A stretch of DNA of 64,000 nt from Nocardioides speluncae (GTDB lineage Bacteria > Actinomycetota > Actinomycetes > Propionibacteriales > Nocardioidaceae), in the NCBI RefSeq assembly GCF_003121585.1, contig NZ_QEOO01000037.1, forward strand, positions 62,001-126,000, in the 5' to 3' direction. A model generated the notes under the pieces. The model had not been told where the DNA came from. It did no database searches and was given only the letters and a program-made list of their open reading frames with translations. The position numbers were made by a program, and so were the translations under genes. Every line of letters begins with the position of its first letter. The stretch's first letter is position 1. Positions 25,182 through 33,333 of this stretch are shown in pieces.

Positions 25182-26081
25182 ATGCCCAACGCGTCTCGAG
25201 CCGGCCTCCGGCTGATGCATGTCCATGCCCACCCCGACGACGAGTCGAGCAAGGGTGCGGCGTCCACGGCGAGGTACGTCGCCGAAGGCGTCGACGTCCA
25301 CGTGGCGACGTGTACGGGCGGCGAGCGCGGCTCGGTCCTCAACCCGAAGATGGACCGGCCGGACATCCTCGCGAACATCACCGAGATCCGGCGCCAGGAG
25401 ATGGAGCGGGCGCGCGACATCCTCGGCGTGCGCCAGGACTGGCTGGGCTTCGTTGACTCCGGCTGGCCGGAGGGTGACCCCAAGCCGCCGCTGCCCGAGG
25501 GCTGCTTCGCGCTGGTTCCGCTGGAGGAGGCGGCGGCGCCGCTGGTCCGGCTGATCCGCGAGTTCCGGCCACATGTCGTCACGACGTACGACGAGCGCGG
25601 CGGCTACCCGCACCCGGACCACGTCAAGTGCCACGAGATCAGCGTCGCGGCGTTCGAGGCGGCCGGCGACCCGGAGCGCTACCCCGACCTCGGCGAGCCG
25701 TGGCAGCCGCTCAAGCTCTACTACCACCACTCGTTCAACCGACCCCGCATGGTCGCGCTCGACCAGGCGATGCAGGAGCACGGCCTGCACTCGCCATGGA
25801 CCGAGCGACTCAAGGAGTGGGAGCCGGAGCCCGAGTGGGACGCCCGGATCACCACCCGGGTCCCGTGCGGCGAGTACTTCGGCGTCCGCGACCAGGCACT
25901 GCTCGCGCACGCGACCCAGATCGACCCCGACGGCGCCTGGTTCTCGATCCCGCGCGAGCTGCAGGAGCAGGTCTGGCCGACCGAGGACTACGAGCTGGTC
26001 GTGAGCCACGTCCAGTCCGAGCTGCCCGAGGACGACCTGTTCGCGGGCGTCCGGGCCGAGGCTGGGACACTGGAGGCATGA
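25182..26081 (+). CDS. mca: Mycothiol S-conjugate amidase
   Basis: 299 residues from ATG 25182. The zinc-binding AHPDDESSKG motif is at 16-25 and the second ligand motif HPDH near 146, as in the LmbE/MshB family; CTGGERGS and TYDERGGYPHPDH favour Mca over MshB. It cleaves mycothiol conjugates of toxins so that the mercapturic acid can be exported. It marks the organism as a mycothiol producer, that is an actinobacterium. Its stop overlaps the ATG of the next gene (ATGA). Confidence 0.9.
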   Translation: MPNASRAGLRLMHVHAHPDDESSKGAASTARYVAEGVDVHVATCTGGERGSVLNPKMDRPDILANITEIRRQEMERARDILGVRQDWLGFVDSGWPEGDPKPPLPEGCFALVPLEEAAAPLVRLIREFRPHVVTTYDERGGYPHPDHVKCHEISVAAFEAAGDPERYPDLGEPWQPLKLYYHHSFNRPRMVALDQAMQEHGLHSPWTERLKEWEPEPEWDARITTRVPCGEYFGVRDQALLAHATQIDPDGAWFSIPRELQEQVWPTEDYELVVSHVQSELPEDDLFAGVRAEAGTLEA

Positions 26082-26344
26082 GCACCACCCTGCTGTCCCA
26101 CACGCTGCTTCTCGCGACCGACGTGATCCGGGTCGCCGACGAGAAGGGCCCGGATCCCGAGGACGTGAAGGCGGGCTGGGCCGCATTCGGCATCTTCATC
26201 CTGCTCGCGCTCGCGGTGGTCTTCCTCGGCTTCAGCCTGATCAAGCACCTCCGCAAGGCGGAGGCCAACAAGGACGCCGGCGCCTTCGGCGACGAGCCCG
26301 TAGTCCGCGCGGACACCCAGGGCGACACCCCGGGCGACGACTGA
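26078..26344 (+). CDS. Small membrane protein of the mca operon
   Basis: 88 residues from ATG 26078, behind GGAGG. One membrane helix (AAFGIFILLALAVVFLGFSLI) is followed by a basic KHLRKAEANKD segment and an acidic tail. It matches the small protein always found after mca (Rv1083 in M. tuberculosis, from memory). Function unknown. Translationally coupled to mca, and 2 bp before the lipoate ligase-like gene. Confidence 0.75.
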   Translation: MSTTLLSHTLLLATDVIRVADEKGPDPEDVKAGWAAFGIFILLALAVVFLGFSLIKHLRKAEANKDAGAFGDEPVVRADTQGDTPGDD

Positions 26345-26346
26345 CG

Positions 26347-27084
26347 GTGGAAGCCGACGGGCCGCTCGGGCCCGCGCAGCAGATGGCGCTGACCGGGGCG
26401 TTGCTGCGGCGGGTCAGCCGCGGCGAGCTGACCGACACCCTGCGCGTGTTCCGGCCGAGCCGGCCAATGGTCGCCTTCGGGCGTCGCGACACCAGGCTGC
26501 CGGGCTTCCCGGCGGCGGCCCGGCTCTGCCGCGAGGCCGGCTTCGTTCCCGTGGCCCGGCCAACCGGTGGCCGCGCGGTCGCCTGCACGACCGCCGCGCT
26601 GGTGGTCGACCACATCGCGCGGGACCGGCTCGTCCCGGGCGGGATGACCGCGCGCTTCGAGGAGTACGGCGCGCTGCTGGCCGGCGTACTCGCCGAGCAC
26701 GGGATCGACGCCCGCGTCGGCGAGGTGCCGGGGGAGTACTGCCCGGGCGCACACAGCGTCAACGCCCGCGGCGAGGTGAAGCTGATCGGCACCGCCCAGC
26801 GGGTGGTGCGCGACGCGTGGCTGTTCAGCTCGGTCGTCGTGTACGACGACGCCGACCTGCTGCGCCCCCTGCTCGCCGGCGTGTACGACGCGCTGGAGCT
26901 GCCCTTCGACCCGGCTTCGGTCGGTGCCGTGGCCGACGAGGCGACGCTCAGCCTCGACGCTCTCGAGACCGCGATCGAGGTGGCCTATGCGGTGCATGCC
27001 GGACCGGCGGCGACGGTGTTCGACGAGGTCACCACAGCCGAGGCGGCCACGCTCGTCGCCGACTACGAGGTCAGAGACTTCTGA
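26347..27084 (+). CDS. Lipoate-protein ligase A-family protein
   Basis: 245 residues. The BPL/LPL catalytic fold is shown by the RPTGGRAV motif near residue 75, EYCPGAHSVN near 137 and the lysine in VKLIGTAQRVV. Such proteins attach lipoate or octanoate to carrier lysines; which of ligase, octanoyltransferase or amidotransferase applies cannot be decided here. It has a GTG start at 26347, only 2 bp after the small membrane protein. It converges on the methyltransferase gene with a 14-bp overlap of the 3' ends. Confidence 0.8.
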   Translation: MEADGPLGPAQQMALTGALLRRVSRGELTDTLRVFRPSRPMVAFGRRDTRLPGFPAAARLCREAGFVPVARPTGGRAVACTTAALVVDHIARDRLVPGGMTARFEEYGALLAGVLAEHGIDARVGEVPGEYCPGAHSVNARGEVKLIGTAQRVVRDAWLFSSVVVYDDADLLRPLLAGVYDALELPFDPASVGAVADEATLSLDALETAIEVAYAVHAGPAATVFDEVTTAEAATLVADYEVRDF

Positions 27085-27676
27085 GCCGGACCAGGCAGTC
27101 GTACGCCGTCCGGGTGGCCTCGCCGCCGTGCTCGTCGTCGACCCGCACCTCGCGCGCGACCCGCTCGGCGCGGACCACTTCGAAGGACTCGTCGGCGAGG
27201 TCGGCCAGGACGTCGTCGGCGGTCAACAGCACGGCGGGGTCCTGCGGTCCGCCGGTGCCTTCGGTCAGGTTGGTGCTGTCGTGGGCGACCAGGAGGAAGG
27301 TTCCGCCGGGACGCAGGGCGGCGAAGGCGCGGCGTACCGCCTTGCGACGCTCGCCGGCAGCCAGCTGGAGGTAGGCCAGCAGCGCCAGGTCGTAGCCGAC
27401 GCCGGTCCAAGTGAGCACGTCGGCGCGCACCCACTCCACGGGCAGGTCGGCAGCGACGGCCCGACCCTTGTCGAGCCCGGCCTGCGAGAAGTCGACCGCG
27501 GTCACCTGCCAGCCCTGCCGGGCCAGCCACAGCGCGTTGCGCCCCTCACCGGCCGCGAGGTCGACCGCACGGCCGGGCGTCAGGTCCGCGCACTCCGCCT
27601 CCACGAAGACGTTGGGCGTCGCCGACCAGACCAGCTCGGTCCCGGTGTACCGCTCGTCCCACGCCTCGGCGTCCAC
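27071..27676 (-). CDS. Class I SAM-dependent methyltransferase (TehB-like)
   Basis: 201 residues from GTG 27676. MDAEAWDERYTGTELVWSATPN is the characteristic amino end of this group, followed by motif I AVDLAAGEGRNALWLA and VTAVDFSQAGLDKG. Similar proteins are annotated as tellurite-resistance or thiopurine methyltransferases; substrate unknown. It lies 16 bp behind the thioredoxin gene on the same strand, so the two may share a transcript. Confidence 0.85.
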   Translation of the reverse strand: MDAEAWDERYTGTELVWSATPNVFVEAECADLTPGRAVDLAAGEGRNALWLARQGWQVTAVDFSQAGLDKGRAVAADLPVEWVRADVLTWTGVGYDLALLAYLQLAAGERRKAVRRAFAALRPGGTFLLVAHDSTNLTEGTGGPQDPAVLLTADDVLADLADESFEVVRAERVAREVRVDDEHGGEATRTAYDCLVRLRSL

Positions 27677-27692
27677 GGCTCGCTACGCCTTC

Positions 27693-28082
27693 CTACGCCT
27701 CGCCGGCGGCCGCGCCCTGCTGGCCCTCCTGCTGAGCGATCTCGCGGCGGACCTCGTCCATGTCCAGGCCGCGCACCGCCTCGATCAGCTGCTCCAGCGC
27801 GGGCGCGGGCAGCGCTCCGGCCTGGCGGAAGACCAGGATCCCGTCGCGGAAGGCCATCAGCGTCGGGATCGAGCTGACGGCCGCCTCCGCCGACAACTGC
27901 CGCTGGTCCTCGGTGTCGACCGAGCCGAAGGTGATGTCCGGGTGCGCCTCGGAGGCCGCCTCGTAGGTGGGCGCGAACTGTCGGCACGGTCCGCACCAGG
28001 CCGCCCAGAAGTCCACGAACAGGATGTCGTTGTCCTGCACGCTCGCCTCGAAGTTCTCACCGGTCAGCTCGATCGTCGCCAT
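27693..28082 (-). CDS. trx: Thioredoxin
   Basis: 129 residues from ATG 28082. Active site WCGPC at residues 29-33, FVDFWAAWCGPCRQFAPTYE, and the cis-proline in VSSIPTLMAF. The carboxy 25 residues (REIAQQEGQQGAAAG) extend beyond the 105-residue thioredoxin norm and look disordered. It reduces disulfides in the cytoplasm, probably with a thioredoxin reductase elsewhere. Not TrxA of the main operon, by context. Confidence 0.9.
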   Translation of the reverse strand: MATIELTGENFEASVQDNDILFVDFWAAWCGPCRQFAPTYEAASEAHPDITFGSVDTEDQRQLSAEAAVSSIPTLMAFRDGILVFRQAGALPAPALEQLIEAVRGLDMDEVRREIAQQEGQQGAAAGEA

Positions 28083-28146
28083 GTCCCCAAGCGTAGTGGT
28101 CACGCCCGGAGGTTCATCGGGGTCTGAGCGGCCAGGGCACGCACAT

Positions 28147-28215
28147 CGCTGCGTTGTCGTCGGTCGACGGGCCACCGGCCCGCCTCCCTCCGACGCCTTG
28201 CGCTGCACGCACCCT
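28147..28215. repeat. Intergenic hairpin repeat, copy 2
   Basis: Second copy of the element at 19360. Outer stem CGTCGG with CCGACG and the inner GGGCC/GGCCC are kept although the outer bases differ from copy 1, so the hairpin is conserved by compensating changes. It lies between the thioredoxin promoter and the EEP gene. Confidence 0.65.
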
Positions 28216-28278
28216 GACCACTCAGACCCACGAAGAACCTCCGGGCGTGACCACAGGGCCGTCGCCTGGTGCCCTATC

Positions 28279-29277
28279 GTGATCCGGGTGTCCCGCCCCC
28301 TTCACCTGCCCCGACTGCTGCGCCTGCTGCTGGTGGTCGTGCTTGCCGTGGGCGGTACGGCGGGCGCGGTAGCCGCCGGCCTGACCGCGCGTGGCGGCGA
28401 CCAGGCCGAGGCCGGGTCCAGGCTCGACCGGCTGCCGGCGCCGCAGGGGATCGTGGTGTCGCGGACGTTCCCGCGCGACAAGCAGCGCGACCTGCGGCTC
28501 AAGGCGCAGGCCGAGGCACGCAAGGCGGCCAAGAAGAAGGCGCGCCTGAAGAAGCTGCGCGGCAAGTCGTTCTCGTTCCAGATCGCATCGTTCAACGTCC
28601 TCGGCAGCCACCACACCGTCGGCAGCAACCGCTGGGCGAGCGGTGTGACCCGGGCCGGGTGGACCGCCGACGTCATGAACGGCTACGGCACCGACGTGAT
28701 CGGAACCCAGGAGCTGCAGGCCGACCAGCTCGCGGTACTGCAGTCGCGGACCGGCTGGGCGGCGTACCCGGGCCTCGAGCTCGGCGAGGACGAGGTCGAC
28801 AACTCGATCCTGTGGGACGACAAGCGCTTCGAGCTGGTCTCGACCGACACCGTCGACATCCCGTTCTACGGCCGGCCGCGACCCCAGCCGATCGTCCGGC
28901 TGCGCAACCGCGTGACCAAAGGCGAGTTCTACGTCACCAACTGGCACCCGCCCTCGGGCCGCGACGGCAAGACAACCGCCGAGCGGGAGGCCGGCTGGGC
29001 GATCCAGGTCGACACCGTCAGCCGGCTGACCGAGACCGGCCTGCCGGTGTTCGTCACCGGCGACATGAACGACCGCGGCGGCTACTACTGCGCGGTGACG
29101 CCGCAGCTGGTCAGCTCCTACCCGCCGATCCCGTGCAAGTCCGACCGGACGCCCCCGGTCGACTGGATCATGGGCGCCGGCGGCGTGGCCTTCTCCAAGT
29201 ACGCCGACGACCGCGGCGACCTGGTCCGCCGGACCAGCGACCACTTCTACATCTCGGTCACGGCGTCGATCCAGTAG
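28279..29277 (+). CDS. Secreted endonuclease/exonuclease/phosphatase-family protein
   Basis: 332 residues from GTG 28279 (28288 is an alternative). A membrane or signal segment (LLRLLLVVVLAVGGTAGAVAAGLTA) is followed by a very basic helix (ARKAAKKKARLKKLRGK) and the EEP domain: ASFNVLG, GTQELQ, DNSILW, NWHPPSG, TGDMNDRG and SDHF, which hold the metal and catalytic residues of the family. Relatives cleave nucleic acids or phosphodiesters outside the cell. It converges on the TPR gene, the two 3' ends overlapping by 20 bp. Confidence 0.85.
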   Translation: MIRVSRPLHLPRLLRLLLVVVLAVGGTAGAVAAGLTARGGDQAEAGSRLDRLPAPQGIVVSRTFPRDKQRDLRLKAQAEARKAAKKKARLKKLRGKSFSFQIASFNVLGSHHTVGSNRWASGVTRAGWTADVMNGYGTDVIGTQELQADQLAVLQSRTGWAAYPGLELGEDEVDNSILWDDKRFELVSTDTVDIPFYGRPRPQPIVRLRNRVTKGEFYVTNWHPPSGRDGKTTAEREAGWAIQVDTVSRLTETGLPVFVTGDMNDRGGYYCAVTPQLVSSYPPIPCKSDRTPPVDWIMGAGGVAFSKYADDRGDLVRRTSDHFYISVTASIQ

Positions 29278-32011
29278 CAGTCGACGGGTCCTCGCCTGAC
29301 TTGCCGGTCAAGGACTCGATGCGCTCGACCAGGTCGTCGTCCCCTTGCCATGCGGGCTCGCCGAAACTGTCCCGGAGGACATGGTCAGCCGCCAGTGCCT
29401 CGCGATAGCCATCTAGGGCCAGGCCCACCTCACCTACCGCCACGTACAGAGACGCCAGCATCGTGGCCGCGCGCCGGACATCCTGCAGGGTTTGTGGGGT
29501 GTCTCCAAGGGTGTCCCGCAACCGTCGGGATAGAGCGGCGGCCTCAGTGGCGGTGTCGAGGGCGTCGTTGTGTCGGTCGGTGTCGGCGTAGGCGTTGGTT
29601 AGCCGATTGAGGTCGATGGTGAGGTCGCGGAGAGTTTGTGGGGTGTCACCGAGGGTGTCGCGGAGTTGTCGGGACAGGGCGACGGCTTCGGTGGCGGTTT
29701 CCAGGGTGTCGCGATTGCGGCCGGTCGCACGGTGCACGTCCGTGAGTCGGTTCAGGGCAAGTGTGAGGATCCGCGTGGTTTGTGGGCTTTCACCGAGGGT
29801 GTCGCGGAGTTGTCGGGACAGGGCGACGGCTTCGGTGGCGGTGTCGAGGGCGTCTTGGTTACGACCGGTCCATCGGTGGGCGTCGGTGAGCCGGTTCAGG
29901 GCGCCGGCGAGGTCGCGGAGGGTTTGTGGGGTGTCGCCGACGGTGTCGCGGAGTTGTCGGGACAGGGCGACGGCTTCGGTGGCGGTGTCGAGGGCGTCTT
30001 GGTTGCGATCAGTGTCGGCGTAGGCGTCGGTGAGCCGGTGCAGCGCGATGATGAGGTCGCGGAGGGTTTGTGGGGTGTCGCGGAGGGTGTCGTGGAGTTG
30101 TCGTGAGAGGGCGACGGCTTCGGTGGCGGAGTCGAGGGCGTCGTAGTGCCGGTCGGTGTCGAGATAGGCGTCGCTGAGCCGGTTCAGGGCGATGGCGAGG
30201 TCGCGGAGGGTTTGTGGGGTGTCGCCGACGGTGTCGCGGAGTTGTCGGGACAGGGCGACGGCTTCGGTGGCGGTGTCGAGGGCGTCTTGGTTGCGATCAG
30301 TGTCGGCGTAGGCGTCGGTGAGCCGGTGCAGCGCGATGATGAGGTCGCGGAGGGTTTGTGGGGTGTCGCGGAGGGTGTCGTGGAGTTGTCGTGAGAGGGC
30401 GACGGCTTCGGTGGCGGAGTCGAGGGCGTCGTAGTGCCGGTCGGTGTCGAGATAGGCGTCGCTGAGCCGGTTCAGGGCGATGGCGAGGTCGCGGAGGGTT
30501 TGTGGGGTGTCGCCGACGGTGTCGCGGAGTTGTCGGGACAGGGCGACGGCTTCGGTGGCGGTGTCGAGGGCGTCTTGGTTGCGGCCGGTGTCGGTGTAGG
30601 CGTCGGTGAGCCGGTGCAGCGCGATGGCGAGGTCGCGGAGGGTTTGTGGGGTGTCGCGGAGGGTGTCGTGGAGTTGTCGTGAGAGGGCGACGGCTTCGGT
30701 GGCGGTGTCGAGGGCGTCGTTGTGTCGGCCTGCATCGCGGTAGGCGTCGGTGAGCCGGTTGAGGGTGTCCGTGAGGTCGCGGAGGGTTTGTGGGGTGTCG
30801 CGGAGGGTGTCGTGGAGTTGTCGTGAGAGGGCGACGGCTTCGGTGGCGGTGTCGAGGGCGTCTTGATCGAGTCCGGCGCCGCGGTAGGCGTAGGTGAGCC
30901 GGTTGAGGGCGTCGGTGAGGTCGCGGAGGGTTTGTGGGGTGTCGCCGAGGGTCTCGCGGAGTTGTCGGGACAGGGCGACGGCTTCGGTGGCGGCGTCGAG
31001 GGCATCCCGAACATGGCCGGTCTCGGTGTATATATCGCTCAGTCGGCTAATAGCAAAGAGTAGCTCGCGAACGGCGTCTGGTGACGCCATCTCTCGCCCA
31101 TCAGAACGTCGGAGTTCGACCAACGTCTTGGCTGCCGAAAGCGCCAGCTCTGGGCGGTCCGCCCAGGCGAGCAGACCAAGGAGTTCGACCGTGCGCTTGC
31201 GGCCTAGCGGCAGACCGCCGTCGAGAGCCAGCCGGGCGTGCCGTCGCGCCTCCGGCTCCTCATCCGCCAACACCAGAGCGTTGGCTAGCCAGGCGTGGGC
31301 CAACGCCCGATCGGCAGGAGCAGACGAGACATCAAGAGCTTCGCGGGCGGCGGCCAGTGCCTCGCTAGTGCGGCGTTCGCCGACCGCGCCGGCCGCGCGG
31401 CGAAGGAGCGGCTCTACCGCAGCGCTCGCGGTGACGGCAGGCTCACTGACGGTCTGAATGACGGGCGGCGGCACGACTTCTGGTTCGACAGAAGACATGG
31501 CAATGGCTGGCGGAGCCAACCTAGGTTCGGCCGAGGTATACGGCGGTCGATCCACGGTGGCGGTCAGGGACCGGATCGACCACAGGTCCGGGGCAGCGTC
31601 ACGGACCCGCCCGGCGGTTGCCTCGGGGCAGCCGATCAGCAGCGCCGCTCGTCGGACGACTGGGAGGACGTCGCGGCGCTCGTTGAGCCGCAGCCAGAAT
31701 GACACCATCGCGTCCGGGTCGGTCGTGTCAACCCAGGTCGCATAGAGAGGGTCTCGTGGCGAGAACAGACGCTCGAGCGCGGATCCGACTCCGCTCAGCC
31801 CGCTCACTGGGATCAGATCGACCGGCTTCGCGTGGGTGCGACCGAGGTCGCGACACCGCTCGGCGTACTCGGCGAGTTCGTGTGGCTGAGCGCCGAAGAC
31901 GAACGCCAGCCAGAAGCCGTCGTGCAGTGCGAGCCCGGCACGGATCTCATCCCAAGCGGCCTCGGCCTCCGGGCGCAGCTCGGACGCCCCGAGCCTGGGC
32001 GTGTCGGTCAC
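29258..32011 (-). CDS. Tetratricopeptide-repeat protein with 11 near-identical units (sensor partner of an AAA NTPase)
   Basis: 917 residues. The amino 165 residues form a separate domain (AFVFGAQPHELAEYAERCRDLG … WLRLNERRDVLPVVRRAALLIG … APDLWSIRSL). After a Pro/Ala-rich linker come canonical helical pairs and then 11 units of 48 residues (pattern LNRLTDAY.DTGR..DALDTATEAVALSRQLRDTLGDTPQTLRDL) at about 490-860. Units 5-6 and 7-8 are identical in DNA. The stop of the AAA gene overlaps this ATG by four bases. TPR arrays bind peptides or proteins; near-perfect repeats suggest recent expansion. GC is low. Inferred to be the sensing part of a split STAND-like system. Confidence 0.85.
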   Translation of the reverse strand: MTDTPRLGASELRPEAEAAWDEIRAGLALHDGFWLAFVFGAQPHELAEYAERCRDLGRTHAKPVDLIPVSGLSGVGSALERLFSPRDPLYATWVDTTDPDAMVSFWLRLNERRDVLPVVRRAALLIGCPEATAGRVRDAAPDLWSIRSLTATVDRPPYTSAEPRLAPPAIAMSSVEPEVVPPPVIQTVSEPAVTASAAVEPLLRRAAGAVGERRTSEALAAAREALDVSSAPADRALAHAWLANALVLADEEPEARRHARLALDGGLPLGRKRTVELLGLLAWADRPELALSAAKTLVELRRSDGREMASPDAVRELLFAISRLSDIYTETGHVRDALDAATEAVALSRQLRETLGDTPQTLRDLTDALNRLTYAYRGAGLDQDALDTATEAVALSRQLHDTLRDTPQTLRDLTDTLNRLTDAYRDAGRHNDALDTATEAVALSRQLHDTLRDTPQTLRDLAIALHRLTDAYTDTGRNQDALDTATEAVALSRQLRDTVGDTPQTLRDLAIALNRLSDAYLDTDRHYDALDSATEAVALSRQLHDTLRDTPQTLRDLIIALHRLTDAYADTDRNQDALDTATEAVALSRQLRDTVGDTPQTLRDLAIALNRLSDAYLDTDRHYDALDSATEAVALSRQLHDTLRDTPQTLRDLIIALHRLTDAYADTDRNQDALDTATEAVALSRQLRDTVGDTPQTLRDLAGALNRLTDAHRWTGRNQDALDTATEAVALSRQLRDTLGESPQTTRILTLALNRLTDVHRATGRNRDTLETATEAVALSRQLRDTLGDTPQTLRDLTIDLNRLTNAYADTDRHNDALDTATEAAALSRRLRDTLGDTPQTLQDVRRAATMLASLYVAVGEVGLALDGYREALAADHVLRDSFGEPAWQGDDDLVERIESLTGKSGEDPSTATGSTP
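29906..30583. repeat. 288-bp period tandem DNA duplication inside the TPR gene
   Basis: Bases 29906-30295 reappear at 30194-30583 with no difference I could find. Each 288-bp period encodes two 48-residue TPR units. Around it the 144-bp units are similar but not identical, from about 29470 to 31060. Confidence 0.85.
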
Positions 32012-33324
32012 GTCCGGCCGAGCGCCCGGCGCGCCAGTGGATGCACCTCGTACCAGTTCTCGCCGTTGCGGTGGGCCAGGAGCATATGCGACTGCAGCAG
32101 CCGGGCCATCAGCTGAACGTCGTCGTCATGCGGCTGGATCGCTCCGTCCGAGGCGGCCACCGCGCTGAGAAAGGCCGCTTGCTCCTGCGTCATCGTGGCG
32201 AAGTCGCGCGCGACCAGCGCGATCGCCTCTTCGACGTGCTCCTTGCCGAGCGGCAGCTCAAGTCGCAGCCGTAGCACCAGGTTCATCAGCCGCTGCAGGA
32301 TCCGGAAGATGTCTCTTAGGTGGCCACCTGAGCTGAGGAGAAGCTGGTCGAGGTCGCTGGGCTCCTTGAAGATGTCATCGACCGGGATCCGCCGCGCCAC
32401 CACCTCGCGGAGCTCGGCGAGGTTGCGCCCGGCCTGGGAGTCCTCTCCGCCGATTCGTGGTGTGACATGGGGCACGGGGACGAACTGACGGTTGTCGAAC
32501 GACAGTGCTCCGGGCGAGATGAACTGTAGGTACGTTGGCACCGTGTAGACCAGGTGATGAGATACGAACCGCAGTTTGTCGGAGTGATTGACGAAGAGAG
32601 CCTCGACCGAGCGCTGGACCTCGATGTCGTCGTCGGTGGTGCCGCGCAGTTTCTCCAGTCCGTCGATGATGAGCACGGCGCCCTCGCCATGGTCGGCGGG
32701 CAGTAGTTCGGTGAGAAAAGTTGCGACCTCGTCGTACAGCACCTTGATGTGGTTGGCCAGTTTGTGGCGCAGTTCTTCGACGAAGGGGCGGCTGGTCCGG
32801 ATCTCGTCGCCGAGGTTGATCGCTGCCGTGGCCCCGAGGGCGCCCAGCTCAAGTCCGTCAGCGGACGCTTTGGCCGTGACGCCGCTGAACTCCAGGTCGA
32901 TGCTCAGCCGTTGAAGCAGGTTGGTCAGGCGTCTGACGAACCCGGGCTGATCGCTGTCCTCGGGACCGAGCACGTCGTGGGCTCCGACCGCGAGTGCGAT
33001 CAGGAACTCGGTAATGTCCAATGGCGCCGAGCTGCTGATGTAGTCGGTGATCGGCACCATGGTGGCTTGGTAGCCGCGCCGGTCAAGGTCGCGACGCAGC
33101 CGGTAGAGCTCGGTGGTCTTGCCTGAGCCGGACGGTCCGGTGAGCAGTTGTGTGGTGGCTGTATAGGCCAGCTCGATCGTCGCCTGGAGTTCGTCGACCT
33201 CGCTGTGTCCGGCCTCGGCGAGCGGGACGTAGCGAGTCTCCGTCGGGTCGCCGACATCGAGGGGCTCGTCTGGCCGCAGGTTGCCGGCCCAGGCGCGGAG
33301 CTCGTCGCGGGTTGGTACGGTCAC
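32008..33324 (-). CDS. AAA/STAND-like NTPase partnered with the TPR protein
   Basis: 438 residues from GTG 33324. Walker A GPSGSGKTTEL at 63-73, Walker B GAVLIIDGLEKL near 215, followed by a winged-helix-like region with RDIFRILQRLM and a carboxy wHTH (LMARLLQSHMLLAHRNGENWYEVHPLARRAL). This is the order of STAND/Orc-type NTPases, without a sensor array of its own; the next gene supplies the TPR array and is coupled by ATGA. GC about 52% at 32521-32580 by hand count, far below the neighbours, a sign of transfer. Function inferred only. Confidence 0.85.
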   Translation of the reverse strand: MTVPTRDELRAWAGNLRPDEPLDVGDPTETRYVPLAEAGHSEVDELQATIELAYTATTQLLTGPSGSGKTTELYRLRRDLDRRGYQATMVPITDYISSSAPLDITEFLIALAVGAHDVLGPEDSDQPGFVRRLTNLLQRLSIDLEFSGVTAKASADGLELGALGATAAINLGDEIRTSRPFVEELRHKLANHIKVLYDEVATFLTELLPADHGEGAVLIIDGLEKLRGTTDDDIEVQRSVEALFVNHSDKLRFVSHHLVYTVPTYLQFISPGALSFDNRQFVPVPHVTPRIGGEDSQAGRNLAELREVVARRIPVDDIFKEPSDLDQLLLSSGGHLRDIFRILQRLMNLVLRLRLELPLGKEHVEEAIALVARDFATMTQEQAAFLSAVAASDGAIQPHDDDVQLMARLLQSHMLLAHRNGENWYEVHPLARRALGRT

Positions 33325-33333
33325 CGTCCCATC

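Noticed and set aside
29595..31063. Plus-strand reading frames across the TPR gene
   Set aside because: They are the antisense image of the repeated TPR DNA; repeats in any frame stay open. The minus frame has proper TPR residues and a coupled start.
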